From assembly GCF_029813785.1 (NCBI RefSeq), contig NZ_JARVKY010000008.1, forward strand, positions 62,001 to 126,000: a DNA stretch of 64,000 bases, given 5' to 3'. This document shows, piece after piece, positions 6,984 through 16,076 of this stretch. The translations under genes were made by a program, and so were the position numbers. The notes below the pieces were generated by a model. It saw only the letters and a list, made by a program, of their open reading frames with translations, searched no databases and was not told the DNA's origin. This DNA comes from Streptomyces sp. DH41. GTDB lineage: Bacteria > Actinomycetota > Actinomycetes > Streptomycetales > Streptomycetaceae. Numbering within the stretch: position 1 is the first letter of the stretch; each line of letters starts with the position of its first letter.

Positions 6984-8656
6984 CCCACCCTGTCCTCGCC
7001 TTCGGTGCTACTTCGGACTTCCCTCTCCTCCTCGCCGCCGTCGTGCCCACCGTCCTCGCGCTTGTGCTGACCGCCTGGGCGATCCGGCGCCGGGGAGCCC
7101 GCCCGCGGAAGCGTCTGGGCGGTCCGGCGGTCAAGGTCGCCGCAGTCGCCGCCCTGGGCTGCACCGCCTACAGCGCCGACACCTCGTGGCGGTTCGCGGC
7201 CGACTACCTCGACATGGCCGGCACCGCCGAGCGCGCCGGCATGTTCGCCGCCGCCGAGCTCGCCCTGTTCGCCACCGCGCTGATGGCACGGCAGAACCTC
7301 GCCGTCCAGGGCGCTCCCGGCCTGCCGGGCACGCTGGTCTGGGTGATCACCACGGTGCAGGTGATCCCCGCCTACGCAGAGAGCGGCCCCATCGGCGGCA
7401 CGGTCCGCGCCTTCGTCGGACCGGTCATGGCGGCGATGCTGTGGCACCTGGCCATGGGCATCGAACTGCGCCTGCGCACCCCGGGGGCAGCCTCGAACGG
7501 ACTGATCTCCGTCCTGGGCCGGGAGGCACGCGAGCGGCTGCTGTCCCGCCTGGGCATCGCCGCGCGGGACCGCGACGCCGCGCAGATCACCCGGGACCGG
7601 GCCACCGCCCGTGCGGTCACCCTCGCCGCCCGCCTCGCCGAGCGCACACCCGAGCAGCAGCAGAGCCGTCGCGGCCGGCGGCTGACGCGACGCCTGTCGA
7701 AGGCGGTCGGCAGGGCTTCGGTCGGCACCGACCCTCACCAGCGGGCGCAGCTGCTCGACCAGCTCGCCGCTCGGCGACACGCGCTGGCGCTCGCCACGGT
7801 CCCGCTCCCTTCTCCCTGGTCCCCGGCGCACAGCAGCGCATCGGCGGCCACGGTCCCCGTACAGCCGACATCGGATGTGCCGGCCCCCGTCCCCGGTCCC
7901 GACGGTTCCGACGAGCCGGTCCCGGACCGAGGACCGAGGGCTCCTCGGGGCCCCGTCCCCGAGAACCCGGAAGCCGAGGTCGGCGCAAGGACCAAGGGCG
8001 ACGCAACGGGAACGGCCGCGGGAACCAAGCCCTCTGAAGACGGTGCGGTCCCAGGGACCGAACTCGCCGGACCGGAAGCCGCAGCTCGGGACGCAGCGAC
8101 CATGAGGACCGACCACAGCACGCGAGAAGGAGCAGCTCAGGACCCGGATTCTCATCGGAGACCGGGCATCACGAAGTCGGGGACCGAGACCACCGAGGAC
8201 CGAGGACCGACCGCCCCACAGTCCGGGACCGAGACCACCCAGGACCGAGGACCGACCGCCCCACAGTCCGGGACCGAGACCACCCAGGACCGAGGACCGA
8301 CCGCCCCACAGTCCGGGACCGAGACCACCCAGGACCGAGGACACAAGGTCCCGCTTCGCCGGAAGCCGACCAGGACCTCCCGGACGAAGAACAAGGACAA
8401 GCGTGCACGGTCCCGATCGCAGACGGAGCGCCAGGCACGCGAGCTGGGTGAATCCGAGCGCCAGCTTGTCCGTGAGGTGCGTCCCCATGTGCCGGCTCTG
8501 CTCGAACGGGACGGCAACGGCGCGATCACCCGAGTGCAGCTGCGCGAAATCATCCGCCGCCAGGGCCTGACGGGTGTCGGTAACGACCGACTCGGCCTGG
8601 TCCTCCAGGAGCTGCGGAACGCGGACATCACGACGACGAGGAGCACCGCCCGATGA
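6980..8656 (+). CDS. DUF2637-like membrane protein with a repeat-rich tail
   Basis: Residues 1-165 contain about four transmembrane segments with the SADTSWRFAADYL-type core of DUF2637/Spd-like plasmid proteins. Residues 165-230 are basic and helical. Residues 260-460 are low-complexity and include four 15-residue repeats (SGTETTQDRGPTAPQ). The last 65 residues look like a winged helix (ITRVQLREIIRRQGLTGVGN). The fold suggests a membrane anchor with a cytoplasmic DNA-binding end. Relatives are linked to plasmid spread in Streptomyces; the exact role is unknown. ATG overlaps the WhiB stop (ATGA). Confidence 0.65.
   Translation: MTHPVLAFGATSDFPLLLAAVVPTVLALVLTAWAIRRRGARPRKRLGGPAVKVAAVAALGCTAYSADTSWRFAADYLDMAGTAERAGMFAAAELALFATALMARQNLAVQGAPGLPGTLVWVITTVQVIPAYAESGPIGGTVRAFVGPVMAAMLWHLAMGIELRLRTPGAASNGLISVLGREARERLLSRLGIAARDRDAAQITRDRATARAVTLAARLAERTPEQQQSRRGRRLTRRLSKAVGRASVGTDPHQRAQLLDQLAARRHALALATVPLPSPWSPAHSSASAATVPVQPTSDVPAPVPGPDGSDEPVPDRGPRAPRGPVPENPEAEVGARTKGDATGTAAGTKPSEDGAVPGTELAGPEAAARDAATMRTDHSTREGAAQDPDSHRRPGITKSGTETTEDRGPTAPQSGTETTQDRGPTAPQSGTETTQDRGPTAPQSGTETTQDRGHKVPLRRKPTRTSRTKNKDKRARSRSQTERQARELGESERQLVREVRPHVPALLERDGNGAITRVQLREIIRRQGLTGVGNDRLGLVLQELRNADITTTRSTAR
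8177..8356 (+). repeat. Four 45-bp tandem repeats in the DUF2637-like gene
   Basis: Units lie at 8177, 8222, 8267 and 8312. Units 1-3 are nearly identical at DNA level (Glu in unit 1, Gln in the next two) and unit 4 diverges at its end. The length is a multiple of three, so copy number can change without breaking the frame. Confidence 0.85.
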
Positions 8657-8844
8657 AGACCTGCCACCAGTTCAAGACGGTCCGCGCCGAGTACGAGCGC
8701 GAGATCGGATTCATGCTCGCTCACTCCGAGCGGCATGCGGGCAGGCCGGCGGCGAAGTCCAGTGCGAAGCAGGCAGCCTCGGCGAAACAGCGGATGGCCC
8801 GCGCGCTCAACAGCCACGTCGGACGCTGCCCCGAATGCGGCTGA
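8653..8844 (+). CDS. Small 63-residue protein ending in CPECG
   Basis: The ATG overlaps the stop of the upstream gene (ATGA). The product is basic and helical with an early Cys and a C-terminal RCPECG pair that could bind metal. No family is recognised. It is short, but the coupled start and codon bias support it. Confidence 0.6.
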   Translation: MKTCHQFKTVRAEYEREIGFMLAHSERHAGRPAAKSSAKQAASAKQRMARALNSHVGRCPECG

Positions 8845-8880
8845 ACCGGCAAATCCCAGCACAAGGCCCGTATCCGTAAA

Positions 8881-8907
8881 GGTGGCCCGGCTCCACGCCG
8901 GGCCACC
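8881..8907 (+). terminator. 11-bp perfect stem-loop
   Basis: GGTGGCCCGGC pairs perfectly with GCCGGGCCACC around a 5-base loop. There is no T-run, as is usual for high-GC actinobacterial terminators. It separates the WhiB/DUF2637 genes from the mobilization genes and may end or attenuate transcription. Confidence 0.6.
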
Positions 8908-8928
8908 GCCCCGCTTAGGAGGTACGCC

Positions 8929-9165
8929 ATGATCCCTCGTCCCCCTCGCTTTTCCGGGCCCACCACCGCCGAGGCCGGTGCCTGGGCGGACGTCTTGGTC
9001 CGCCGGCAACTCCTCCACGCCGTCGTCCTCACGCCGACCGGGCAGTGGCTCGTCCAGGACCGTCCGAACAGACCGGTTCGCGTCCTTGCCAGCCCAGCCG
9101 AAGTTCGCGCGCTGGCCGCAACCATCCAGCAACGCACCCGCTCTACGAGGCCCGAATCGCAATGA
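8929..9165 (+). CDS. Small 78-residue protein upstream of mobC
   Basis: AGGAGGT lies 6 bases before ATG 8929, one of the best ribosome sites in the window. The protein has a central strand-rich part (LLHAVVLTPTGQWLVQD) and no known domain. Its stop overlaps the start of mobC (ATGA), so it belongs to the mobilization operon. Confidence 0.65.
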   Translation: MIPRPPRFSGPTTAEAGAWADVLVRRQLLHAVVLTPTGQWLVQDRPNRPVRVLASPAEVRALAATIQQRTRSTRPESQ

Positions 9166-9824
9166 CGAACGCACCCAAGAACGGCACCACCCCGGAACCT
9201 GATCCCGGCTCCAACTCGGTCTCGGGGCGAGCAAGTTATCGCAAGAGCATTGCTCCCGAAGGGAGCAATGCTCTTGCATCGCCCGCCCCTGGAGTGGCGG
9301 GAGCGGATCGGCACCGGGGGGCGCCGATCCGTGAAGATGCGACCGAGGGCGGCTCGCATCCCGAGGGGCAGGACCAGCACGCCTGCCACAGTGCGCACTG
9401 CACGCACACCGCCCCTTCAAAGCCGCATGTGCAACAGCGTGAGCGCCTGCGCGACGAGAACAAGCGCATGCGCCAGCCCAGCTGCCGCATGAACGACGAC
9501 GAGTACCAACTCCTAGCTCGTGCAGCCGCCGTGTGCCACATGAGCGTCGCCAGTTTCCTCGCCCACGCCGCTCTCAAAGCCGCCCACGATCTCGACCGTA
9601 CGGCGGCGGAAATCGCCGCCCAACGAGAAGTCCACAACGAGCTCTTCGCTGTGCGCCGGCACCTCGGCCACATCGGCAACAACGTCAACCAGGTAGCTAA
9701 GGCCGCCAACTCCGGTGCCGACGTCCCCTACGCCGAAGCCGTACTCGGCGCCGTCCAGCGCGCCACCCAGCGCGTGGACGCCTTCATCCAGCACTACCTC
9801 GACACCGAAAGGCGAACCGGTTGA
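9162..9824 (+). CDS. mobC: MobC-type relaxosome accessory protein
   Basis: Residues 105-215 match the MobC pattern: a short ribbon-helix-helix-like start (RMNDDEYQLLARAA), then the signature GHIGNNVNQVAKAAN and a C-terminal helix. MobC proteins help open DNA at oriT for the relaxase, whose gene follows with an overlapping start. The first 100 residues are low complexity, and the oriT-like inverted repeat sits inside their coding region, so translation may really begin later (ATG near 9471). The assigned ATG overlaps the upstream stop. Confidence 0.82.
   Translation: MTNAPKNGTTPEPDPGSNSVSGRASYRKSIAPEGSNALASPAPGVAGADRHRGAPIREDATEGGSHPEGQDQHACHSAHCTHTAPSKPHVQQRERLRDENKRMRQPSCRMNDDEYQLLARAAAVCHMSVASFLAHAALKAAHDLDRTAAEIAAQREVHNELFAVRRHLGHIGNNVNQVAKAANSGADVPYAEAVLGAVQRATQRVDAFIQHYLDTERRTG
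9241..9277. promoter_or_regulatory. 17-bp perfect inverted repeat, oriT candidate
   Basis: GCAAGAGCATTGCTCCC (9241-9257) and its exact complement (9261-9277) are separated by GAA. It lies immediately upstream of the conserved part of mobC and the relaxase, where oriT is usually found, and its lower GC stands out from the surroundings. The nick site cannot be assigned by eye. Confidence 0.55.
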
Positions 9825-11563
9825 TCCCTCGCGTCCACAAGCGTGGCTCGAACACGTTTGGCCTGCTCATCTACCTCTACGGCAAAGGGACCCATGAGGA
9901 GCACGTCGATCCGCATCTCGTGGCGGCATGGGACAGCTTCGCTCCCGACCCCGGTCGCGATCCTCAAGCTACGAAGAGACAGTTGCAGCAGCTCCTGGAC
10001 CAGCCCGTCCAGACGCTCGCGGAGTCGCGCCGCCCGGCCAAGCACGTCTGGCACCTATCCGTCCGGGCCGCACCCGACGACCCGGTTCTCTCCGACGAGC
10101 AATGGGGGGAGATCGCCCGACGCATGGTCGCCGCGACCGGCATCGCTCCGGCCGCCGACGAGGCGGGATGCCGCTGGGCAGCCGTGCGCCACGCCGACGA
10201 CCACATCCACATCATCACCACGCTCGTCCGCGAAGACGGCCGGCGCCCCCGACTCAACAACGACGCCAAGCGATCCCAGGCCGAAGCCCGCCTGATCGAA
10301 GCCGAGTACGGACTCAAGCAGCTCAGCACCGGGGATGGGACCGCAGCGCAACGACCGACCAGCGCCGAGCGCCACAAGGCCCAGCGTCAGGGCCGCGAGC
10401 GCACCGCCCGCGAGGAACTGCGTGCCTCCGTACGGCGTGCGGTGGCCGGCGCGAGAAGCGACGAGGAGTTCTTCGACCGGCTCGCCGCCGCTGGCCTCCT
10501 GATCCGCAAGCGCGCCGCGCCCTCCGGTGACCTGCTCGGATACAAGGTCGCCCTGCCCGACGACCTGAACAAGGACGGCGAGCCGGTGTTCTACCCCGGC
10601 GCGCGCCTGGCTCCCGACCTGTCTTTGCCTCGCATCCGCGAGCGGTGGTCCGGTGATGCGCAGGATGTGCTTGCGGCCCGGCGGGAGGAAGCGATTCGTA
10701 CGGGGCCGGGCAGTCCGGCCTCCGCGCGCCGCGGCACGGCATCGGCCGTGTGGCAGGCCGTGCTCGTCGTCGACCACGGCGAGGACGGGGTCGCCGCCGC
10801 CCACATCGCCGCGGTCGGCGAGGTCCTGGACGCCCTCGCGAAGACGTCCGCCGCTCACACCCGCCGCGAACTGCGCGACGCAGCAACGGCTTTCGAACGG
10901 GCCTCGCGCTCTCACGTGCACGCCGTACGCGGGCACGATCGAGCCCTGCGACAGGCCGCCCGCGACCTCGTCCAGGGCGGCCCGGCCCTCGGCCGCGGTG
11001 AGGACGGAGCCACCACGGCGATGGCGATCGACATGCTGTTCTTCCTGATCACCGCCACCGCGCACTGGCACGCCAGGAAGGGCCACGCCCAGCAGGCAGA
11101 AGCCGCCACCCGAGCTGCCGAACACCTGCGCACCGCTTACCAGGCCGCCTCGGCCCAGCCGCTCGGTGTGCTATACCAGCGCGGCCGACGTCTGAGCCGG
11201 CCGATGCTCCAGCGGCAGACCGCGCTGCTGCGCGAGGCGCTCCCGGAACTGGCCGAGCAGATCCTCGCCGAACCCGGCTGGTACGCCCTGGCCGCGACCA
11301 TCACGGAAGCCGAAGCCGCCGGCCACGACCCGGCCGCCCTCCTGTCCGACGTTGCCGCTCGGCGCGAACTGGGCACCGCGGACTCCATCAGCGACGTGCT
11401 CGTATGGCGGATGCGACGGACAGCCGACCTGCCCGCCGATGCCTCCCAGCTTCCCGAGACCAGCACCGCAGCGAACCGGTCCGCGACGCGCAGGGCGACG
11501 ACCAGGCCCTCCGCGCCCGGCAGGCGGCGCAGCGGAGAGGAGTCACCGCGTCAGGCCCGATAA
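9821..11563 (+). CDS. Relaxase / mobilization nuclease
   Basis: The 580-residue protein starts with IPRVHKRGSNTFGLLIYLYG, the usual N-terminus of this actinobacterial relaxase family, and carries the metal-binding histidines in RHADDHIHIITTL near residue 130. Relaxases nick oriT and stay bound to the transferred strand. Residues 190-580 are helical, with no helicase motifs seen. The start is TTG at 9821, overlapping the mobC stop. No coupling protein or channel gene is adjacent; the type IV genes at 41-49 kb could serve it. Confidence 0.88.
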   Translation: MIPRVHKRGSNTFGLLIYLYGKGTHEEHVDPHLVAAWDSFAPDPGRDPQATKRQLQQLLDQPVQTLAESRRPAKHVWHLSVRAAPDDPVLSDEQWGEIARRMVAATGIAPAADEAGCRWAAVRHADDHIHIITTLVREDGRRPRLNNDAKRSQAEARLIEAEYGLKQLSTGDGTAAQRPTSAERHKAQRQGRERTAREELRASVRRAVAGARSDEEFFDRLAAAGLLIRKRAAPSGDLLGYKVALPDDLNKDGEPVFYPGARLAPDLSLPRIRERWSGDAQDVLAARREEAIRTGPGSPASARRGTASAVWQAVLVVDHGEDGVAAAHIAAVGEVLDALAKTSAAHTRRELRDAATAFERASRSHVHAVRGHDRALRQAARDLVQGGPALGRGEDGATTAMAIDMLFFLITATAHWHARKGHAQQAEAATRAAEHLRTAYQAASAQPLGVLYQRGRRLSRPMLQRQTALLREALPELAEQILAEPGWYALAATITEAEAAGHDPAALLSDVAARRELGTADSISDVLVWRMRRTADLPADASQLPETSTAANRSATRRATTRPSAPGRRRSGEESPRQAR

Positions 11564-11775
11564 GTACACCAGACGGCACGCAGGCTCCCCGGATCGCCGC
11601 TGTGCCGTACCGAGACATGCGTCGTGGCCTCCTCGTCACCCGGGCAGCCGAGAGGCCACACCCGTGCTGACCTGGCCGAAGGGACTGTGGACGTTGTGAA
11701 TTGAAACCGCCGACGGCGTGGGGCACGATCATGAAGCGCGCAGGACGAGGTGCCGAGGTAGAGGAGGACGCCAGG

Positions 11776-12219
11776 GTGTTTCACCGAATACGCCGCAGGG
11801 CCAAGGGGCCGAGCGAAGCTCAGAAACGGTTCGCCGAGCTGCACGCGCAGATGCAGGGACAGGTCCCGCCCGGCATCGGAGTGCCGGCGCCCGAGCCGCA
11901 GCCCGCCGAGCCGACCGCCATCGTGAACGACTTCCTCCCGCCGGAGCTGCGGGTGCCGAGCCACGACCAGGTCGAAGGCAAGATGATGCCGTGGAAGCAG
12001 CCCCTGGTCCTCGACGGCGAGATGGCCACCTGCGCCAAGTGCGGCGCGTACCGGGACTGGCTCATCCTCTCCACCCGCGGTGAGATCTGGCTGCGCTGCA
12101 GGGCCGGACACCAGCAGCTGGAGACGCGCATCGACACCGCCTGGTACAACCGGCACTCCGGGCCGGCGGACTCGACGCACGCCACGTTCGAGGACTGCCT
12201 GCGCCACCTCGGGCACTGA
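11776..12219 (+). CDS. Small zinc-ribbon protein
   Basis: GTG 11776 is preceded by GAGGAGG at 8 bases; longer in-frame starts at 11701 and 11731 lack ribosome sites. The 147-residue product is helical at first, then has CAKCGAYRDWLI...CRAGH near residues 95-120, a zinc-ribbon-like pair, and a final Cys in FEDCLRHLGH. The function is not recognised. The 212 bp between the relaxase and this gene hold nothing I can identify. Confidence 0.6.
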   Translation: MFHRIRRRAKGPSEAQKRFAELHAQMQGQVPPGIGVPAPEPQPAEPTAIVNDFLPPELRVPSHDQVEGKMMPWKQPLVLDGEMATCAKCGAYRDWLILSTRGEIWLRCRAGHQQLETRIDTAWYNRHSGPADSTHATFEDCLRHLGH

Positions 12220-12298
12220 CCACCACTCCTACGACCCCACCGGGCCCGCGGGCCCGCACTGACCACCCGTCGCCTAGCACCAAGGGGTCAGTTCCGTC

Positions 12299-12991
12299 AT
12301 GCGCGTTCGCGTCGCCACCACCGCACTCGGCATCACCGCCGCCCTCCTCGCCGTGCCCGCCTGCTCCACCGACACCCCCGGGTCCAAGCACCGGACCGCC
12401 TCCTCCCGTACGGGAAAGCCGACCGAGGTCGCCCAGGAGCCGGCCGCGCTCTCCTCGGCCGCGCTCGAGTCCCGCCTGCTCGACCCGCGCGACCTCGGCA
12501 GCGGCTACCTTCCCCAGCCGGAGCGTCCGGCCCAGCACGATGACGTCACCGTCCTCGGCTGCCCGGCCCTGAGCGAGCTGGGCGGTGATGCGGCGACTGG
12601 CGGCACACTCGCCTTCCCGCACAAGGCGAAGGCGGACTTCACCTACGGCTACAGCTCCTCGGAGATCTCCGAGGAGCTGTACAGCGACAGCGTGAAGAAG
12701 CTCTCCGACGGCACCGGCCGGATCTTCGATGCCATGACAGGCTGCCCGGCCTATCAGGTCGTCGCCGGTGGCACCCAGGTCGACGTGACCTCGCAGAAGC
12801 TGCCCGCGCCCAGCGTCGGCGGTGATGAGCAGTGGAGCCTGCTCCTGACGTACATCGCCGGGGGCCGGAGCACCGTGGTCAAGCAGACCGCGATCCGCGA
12901 CGGCAGCCTGCTGCTGGTCCTCTCCGGCTCCCCGGCCCTCGTCGACCGCCACCTCGACAAGGCCCTCGCCAAGGCCACGGCAACGAGCTGA
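12299..12991 (+). CDS. Secreted lipoprotein of unknown function
   Basis: The signal peptide ends in a clear lipobox (LLAVPAC, Cys about residue 22), so the protein should be lipid-anchored outside the membrane. The mature part has about 200 residues, with two Cys pairs (VLGCPALSEL, MTGCPAYQV) that may form disulfides, and a strand-rich C-terminus. No enzymatic motif is seen. A strong hairpin follows its stop. Confidence 0.75.
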   Translation: MRVRVATTALGITAALLAVPACSTDTPGSKHRTASSRTGKPTEVAQEPAALSSAALESRLLDPRDLGSGYLPQPERPAQHDDVTVLGCPALSELGGDAATGGTLAFPHKAKADFTYGYSSSEISEELYSDSVKKLSDGTGRIFDAMTGCPAYQVVAGGTQVDVTSQKLPAPSVGGDEQWSLLLTYIAGGRSTVVKQTAIRDGSLLLVLSGSPALVDRHLDKALAKATATS

Positions 12992-13008
12992 CCTGCGCGC
13001 GCGTCACG

Positions 13009-13043
13009 CTGCTGCCTCCGACCGTCGCGGTCGGGGGCAGCAG
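13009..13043 (+). terminator. 16-bp stem-loop after the lipoprotein gene
   Basis: CTGCTGCCTCCGACCG pairs with CGGTCGGGGGCAGCAG around TCG, with one G-T pair. It starts 18 bp after the stop. This is a typical actinobacterial terminator without a T-run. Confidence 0.8.
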
Positions 13044-13100
13044 TGCGTTATGGGCTAAGCACTAACGACCCGACCGGCAACTTCGCCCGGGAAACAAGAA

Positions 13101-13134
13101 AGTCCGGCACCCCCAACTGGGAGGATGCCGGACT
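13101..13134 (-). terminator. Stem-loop ending the leftward DUF317 operon
   Basis: AGTCCGGCA pairs with TGCCGGACT, with a further CCC/GGG pairing in the loop. It lies 29 bp beyond the stop of the leftward DUF317 gene. Together with the hairpin at 13009 it insulates two convergent units. Confidence 0.65.
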
Positions 13135-13162
13135 GCGATCGTCGAGAGGGGTGCGCGGGACG

Positions 13163-13984
13163 TTAGATGGCCGACGCGCGCAGGAGGCGCTCCTGGGTGG
13201 CCTCGGGCAGGACCCGCCGCAGGACCGGTGCGGTCGAGCTGAGGGAGGCGGCGAAGGCGGCGACGAGGTCGTGCGGGACGCTGGCGGCGAACGAGGCCAC
13301 CCACAGAAGCGGGGCGCCAAGTACGGGCTCGGCCCACGCCTGCCATCCGGCCGGTCTAGTCTCGTCGTCCTCGGCGGACAGGGCCCGTAGGTCACCGTCC
13401 TGGATGAGGGGCGGCACCTCTCCCAGGCTGATGTGCGAGGTGAACGTCGGGTCCGTCGCCGACGCCTGGGGTTGGTCGATGTCGCGGAACCAGCCGTGGG
13501 CGGCGACAGCGTCAAGGACCAGCTCGGGTCCGGCGAGCGCCGAGGCAGGCTGGTTGCTTGCGTCGAGCGCGACGAGGAAGTCGACCACCGCCTCGCCGGG
13601 GACGTCACGGGTGAAGTAGGCCGACCACTGGGCGAGCGGGTTGCTCGCCTCGGCTCGGGCGGAGATCTGCCAGGCGATCGGCAGCCCACCCAGGTGGAAC
13701 GGCTCGTCCGCCAGCCCCCACTGGGCCCAGCGCAAGGCGTCGGGGCTGATGTGCAGGACGGTGCTGCGCAGGACCTGGCGGTCCTCCGGTTCCTCGTCCG
13801 GCTCGTGCCGTCCGCGGACGATCGTCAGGCTCGTCCAGCCCAGGCCGGCGAGCGCGTCGGCGACGACGTCGTAGAGGCGTCCATCGTCACCGGCTAGATG
13901 CCGGGGGCCGACCCAGAACGCGGGCTGGCCGCCGCGCGGGGCGGACGGGTCGGGCGGAAGGTCGGGGTACAGGGGCGCCTCCAA
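13163..13984 (-). CDS. DUF317 protein
   Basis: The 273-residue protein has two copies of the DUF317 pattern: LHISPDALRWAQWG...PIAWQISARAEA...WSAYFTRDVPGEAVVDFL in the first half, and WVASFAASVPHDLVAAFAASL in the second. DUF317 is largely confined to Streptomyces and relatives and often sits on mobile DNA; its function is unknown. The TTG at 13984 has only a weak GAG upstream, so the start is uncertain. It is the last gene of a three-gene leftward group. Confidence 0.7.
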   Translation of the reverse strand: MEAPLYPDLPPDPSAPRGGQPAFWVGPRHLAGDDGRLYDVVADALAGLGWTSLTIVRGRHEPDEEPEDRQVLRSTVLHISPDALRWAQWGLADEPFHLGGLPIAWQISARAEASNPLAQWSAYFTRDVPGEAVVDFLVALDASNQPASALAGPELVLDAVAAHGWFRDIDQPQASATDPTFTSHISLGEVPPLIQDGDLRALSAEDDETRPAGWQAWAEPVLGAPLLWVASFAASVPHDLVAAFAASLSSTAPVLRRVLPEATQERLLRASAI

Positions 13985-13999
13985 GGGCTCGGTGCGTGT

Positions 14000-14290
14000 C
14001 TAGTTGCCGCTGGCACGGCGGCGAGGGCGGCGCGGGGGCGCCTGGACGGGGCCCTGCCACGTCAGGGCGATGGCGACCTCCGGCGGAAGGTGGCCGAGCT
14101 GCGCGTCCTCGTCCCGCCCTTCGGCGAGGTAGACGATGGTCTGGCCGGTCTCGTCGACCGACTGCAGTACCTGCGCCAAGCAATGTGCCATCGGGAAGAA
14201 CGGGTTCATGGCCTGGCGGACCGGAGCACTCCGGTCGCAGCCGGACAACAGGTCGATGAGATCGCCGACGGTCATCTCCGGGGACGTCAC
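14000..14290 (-). CDS. Small 96-residue protein of unknown function
   Basis: TAGGAGG is placed 7 bases before GTG 14290. The N-terminal TVGDLIDLLSGCDRSAPVRQAM looks like a short helical module; the C-terminus is basic. It lies between two DUF317 genes in one leftward unit. No family is recognised. Confidence 0.6.
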   Translation of the reverse strand: MTSPEMTVGDLIDLLSGCDRSAPVRQAMNPFFPMAHCLAQVLQSVDETGQTIVYLAEGRDEDAQLGHLPPEVAIALTWQGPVQAPPRRPRRRASGN

Positions 14291-14393
14291 GGACAGCCTC
14301 CTAGGGTTCGGGGGACACGGGGCAGCGGAACGGGCCGGCCTTCGGCACGGCCAGTGCTCACAGGGCGGGCACTACGTGGCAGCGTCCGCGCTA

Positions 14394-14747
14394 TCAGAAG
14401 CGCCGTGAGGTCTCCAGCACCCCCGCCACGGTGGCGGCGACGATGTCGGCCGGCGTCTCGGTATCGAACGACATGTGGTAGCCACGAACCTTGGCGGTTC
14501 CAGTGACCGCAATCTTCCACCCCTCGCCATCCGTGCCGGGGCGGCCGAGCGGAAACCAGCCGAGGTAGAATCGGCCGTCCTTGGAGCTGACGTGCACATC
14601 GGCACGATCATCAACGATCAGGTGGAAGTCCTCGGCGGAGAACTGGTCCATGACCAGCGTCGGCTGACCGGGGCCGAGCTGCCACTCCCGCGGTCGCAGG
14701 GCTTCGACAGTGGTGGAGAAACCGGGGCCCGCAGGGGCTACGGTCAC
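14394..14747 (-). CDS. Single-domain DUF317 protein
   Basis: Residues 35-115 (AEDFHLIVDDRADVHVSS then GWKIAVTGTAKVRGYHMSFD and TPADIVAATVAGVLE) match one DUF317 repeat. GAGGTGA precedes GTG 14747 by 6 bases, so this start is preferred to TTG 14753. It is probably the first gene of the leftward group. The 260 bp to the divergent gene at 15008 hold the start signals of both; a TTGACA at 14794 has no matching -10 box. Confidence 0.65.
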   Translation of the reverse strand: MTVAPAGPGFSTTVEALRPREWQLGPGQPTLVMDQFSAEDFHLIVDDRADVHVSSKDGRFYLGWFPLGRPGTDGEGWKIAVTGTAKVRGYHMSFDTETPADIVAATVAGVLETSRRF

Positions 14748-15007
14748 GAGCAATCACCTCTCTGACCTGGGGGTTTCCTGCAAGGTCGTCTACGTTGACA
14801 TGCCCTCGCGCCCGTTGGCCAGTCTTTCCGAGATCTTTCCTGTCTGCCGCCGGCGAACTCCCGTCCGTCGACAGCTGTGGGATCTCCAGCGACCTGGCCG
14901 CATCTCCAAACTCATGGCCACTCGATGGCCGGTGGATCGCAGATCTGAGCGAGCCCGACCGACCCGCCCACCTTTCGGCGTGATCCCCAGCATGAAACGA
15001 TGCCGGA

Positions 15008-15865
15008 ATGGATCAGGGGGTCGCTGCCGTACTTGCGGCGCTAATCGCGGTGGCAGGTGTGGCGCTTGGTCTGTTCGGCGCCCGCTGGCAAGCGCGCGGC
15101 ATGCAAGAGCAGGCGAACGCAGCCATCGAGGCGGTCAGGGCACAAGGCCGAGACCAGAACACACAATGGCGACGGACCGTAAGACGCGACGTGTGGGTTG
15201 AATATCTCGGCGCCGTGGACGAGTTCAGGCGATCTGCCGGAGTTGTGGCAGAGCATCTTGCCGATGAGGACCTACCAGAGGCCGAGCTGGCCCTGGAAGC
15301 GACTTATCCGCGCTCCGCGAACGCTGCAGACGCGTATCGCAAGATCGAGCTTGAAGGGCCCGAGGAGATCGTCTCGAAGGGCTATGCCCTACAGAGCGCC
15401 ATAGTCAACACAATTGTCGAGTTGGAACAGGCACTCACTGCTGCCCGCTCGTTGGGAGTACTCAAAGAAGCTGGGGGGCGTGAGGAGCGTGAGGTTCCCT
15501 CTGATCAGGATCGGCCGATCGCCGCATTACTCAATTCCCTGCGTGAATTGCGGGCCATGGACTCCCATGATCCAGGCCGCACCGAGTACGGGCAGCAGCT
15601 CGGCCTCCAGATAATTGCTACGGGCCTGCTATCCGCTTCTGATGCCGCATCCCTCGTGTTCACCTACAGTCAACAGCTGTCGCTGGGCGAGGCCCTGGAA
15701 CGCTTTCCGCACGGACGGTGGCTCCATTTCCACGAAGTGCGCACAGACTTCGTTCAGGCGGCTCGCTCCCACCTCGATGGCATCCCTGAGCCGGCCCCGT
15801 CGCAGGGAACGCCGACGCTCGGGTCGCGCGCCGGTCTACGGTTTCGGAGACGTCCGCGAGACTGA
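15008..15865 (+). CDS. Membrane-anchored protein with a long helical domain
   Basis: One N-terminal transmembrane segment (AAVLAALIAVAGVALGLFGA) is followed by about 250 mostly helical cytoplasmic residues, probably coiled-coil in part. The codon bias is lower in GC than in its neighbours. No domain is recognised. Single-TM helical proteins of this kind are frequent orphan genes in accessory islands. The 211 bp after it hold nothing identifiable. Confidence 0.6.
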   Translation: MDQGVAAVLAALIAVAGVALGLFGARWQARGMQEQANAAIEAVRAQGRDQNTQWRRTVRRDVWVEYLGAVDEFRRSAGVVAEHLADEDLPEAELALEATYPRSANAADAYRKIELEGPEEIVSKGYALQSAIVNTIVELEQALTAARSLGVLKEAGGREEREVPSDQDRPIAALLNSLRELRAMDSHDPGRTEYGQQLGLQIIATGLLSASDAASLVFTYSQQLSLGEALERFPHGRWLHFHEVRTDFVQAARSHLDGIPEPAPSQGTPTLGSRAGLRFRRRPRD

Positions 15866-16076
15866 TTGGCCGGACTCGGCGCGGAACTCGGATGAAGCGC
15901 TGGTCAGCAGTGTGGCTGCGAGACACAAGTCGCGAGACTTTTCAACAGCGAAGCCACTCGACGGTGACGATCTTCCGCACTATCCGTGCGAAACGACCCG
16001 TTGTGACAAATGGATAAAATGGACCGAGAAAGGTGCCGGGTTAGCAGGCAGCTCGCCTCACATGCTGGCGGGCTGG

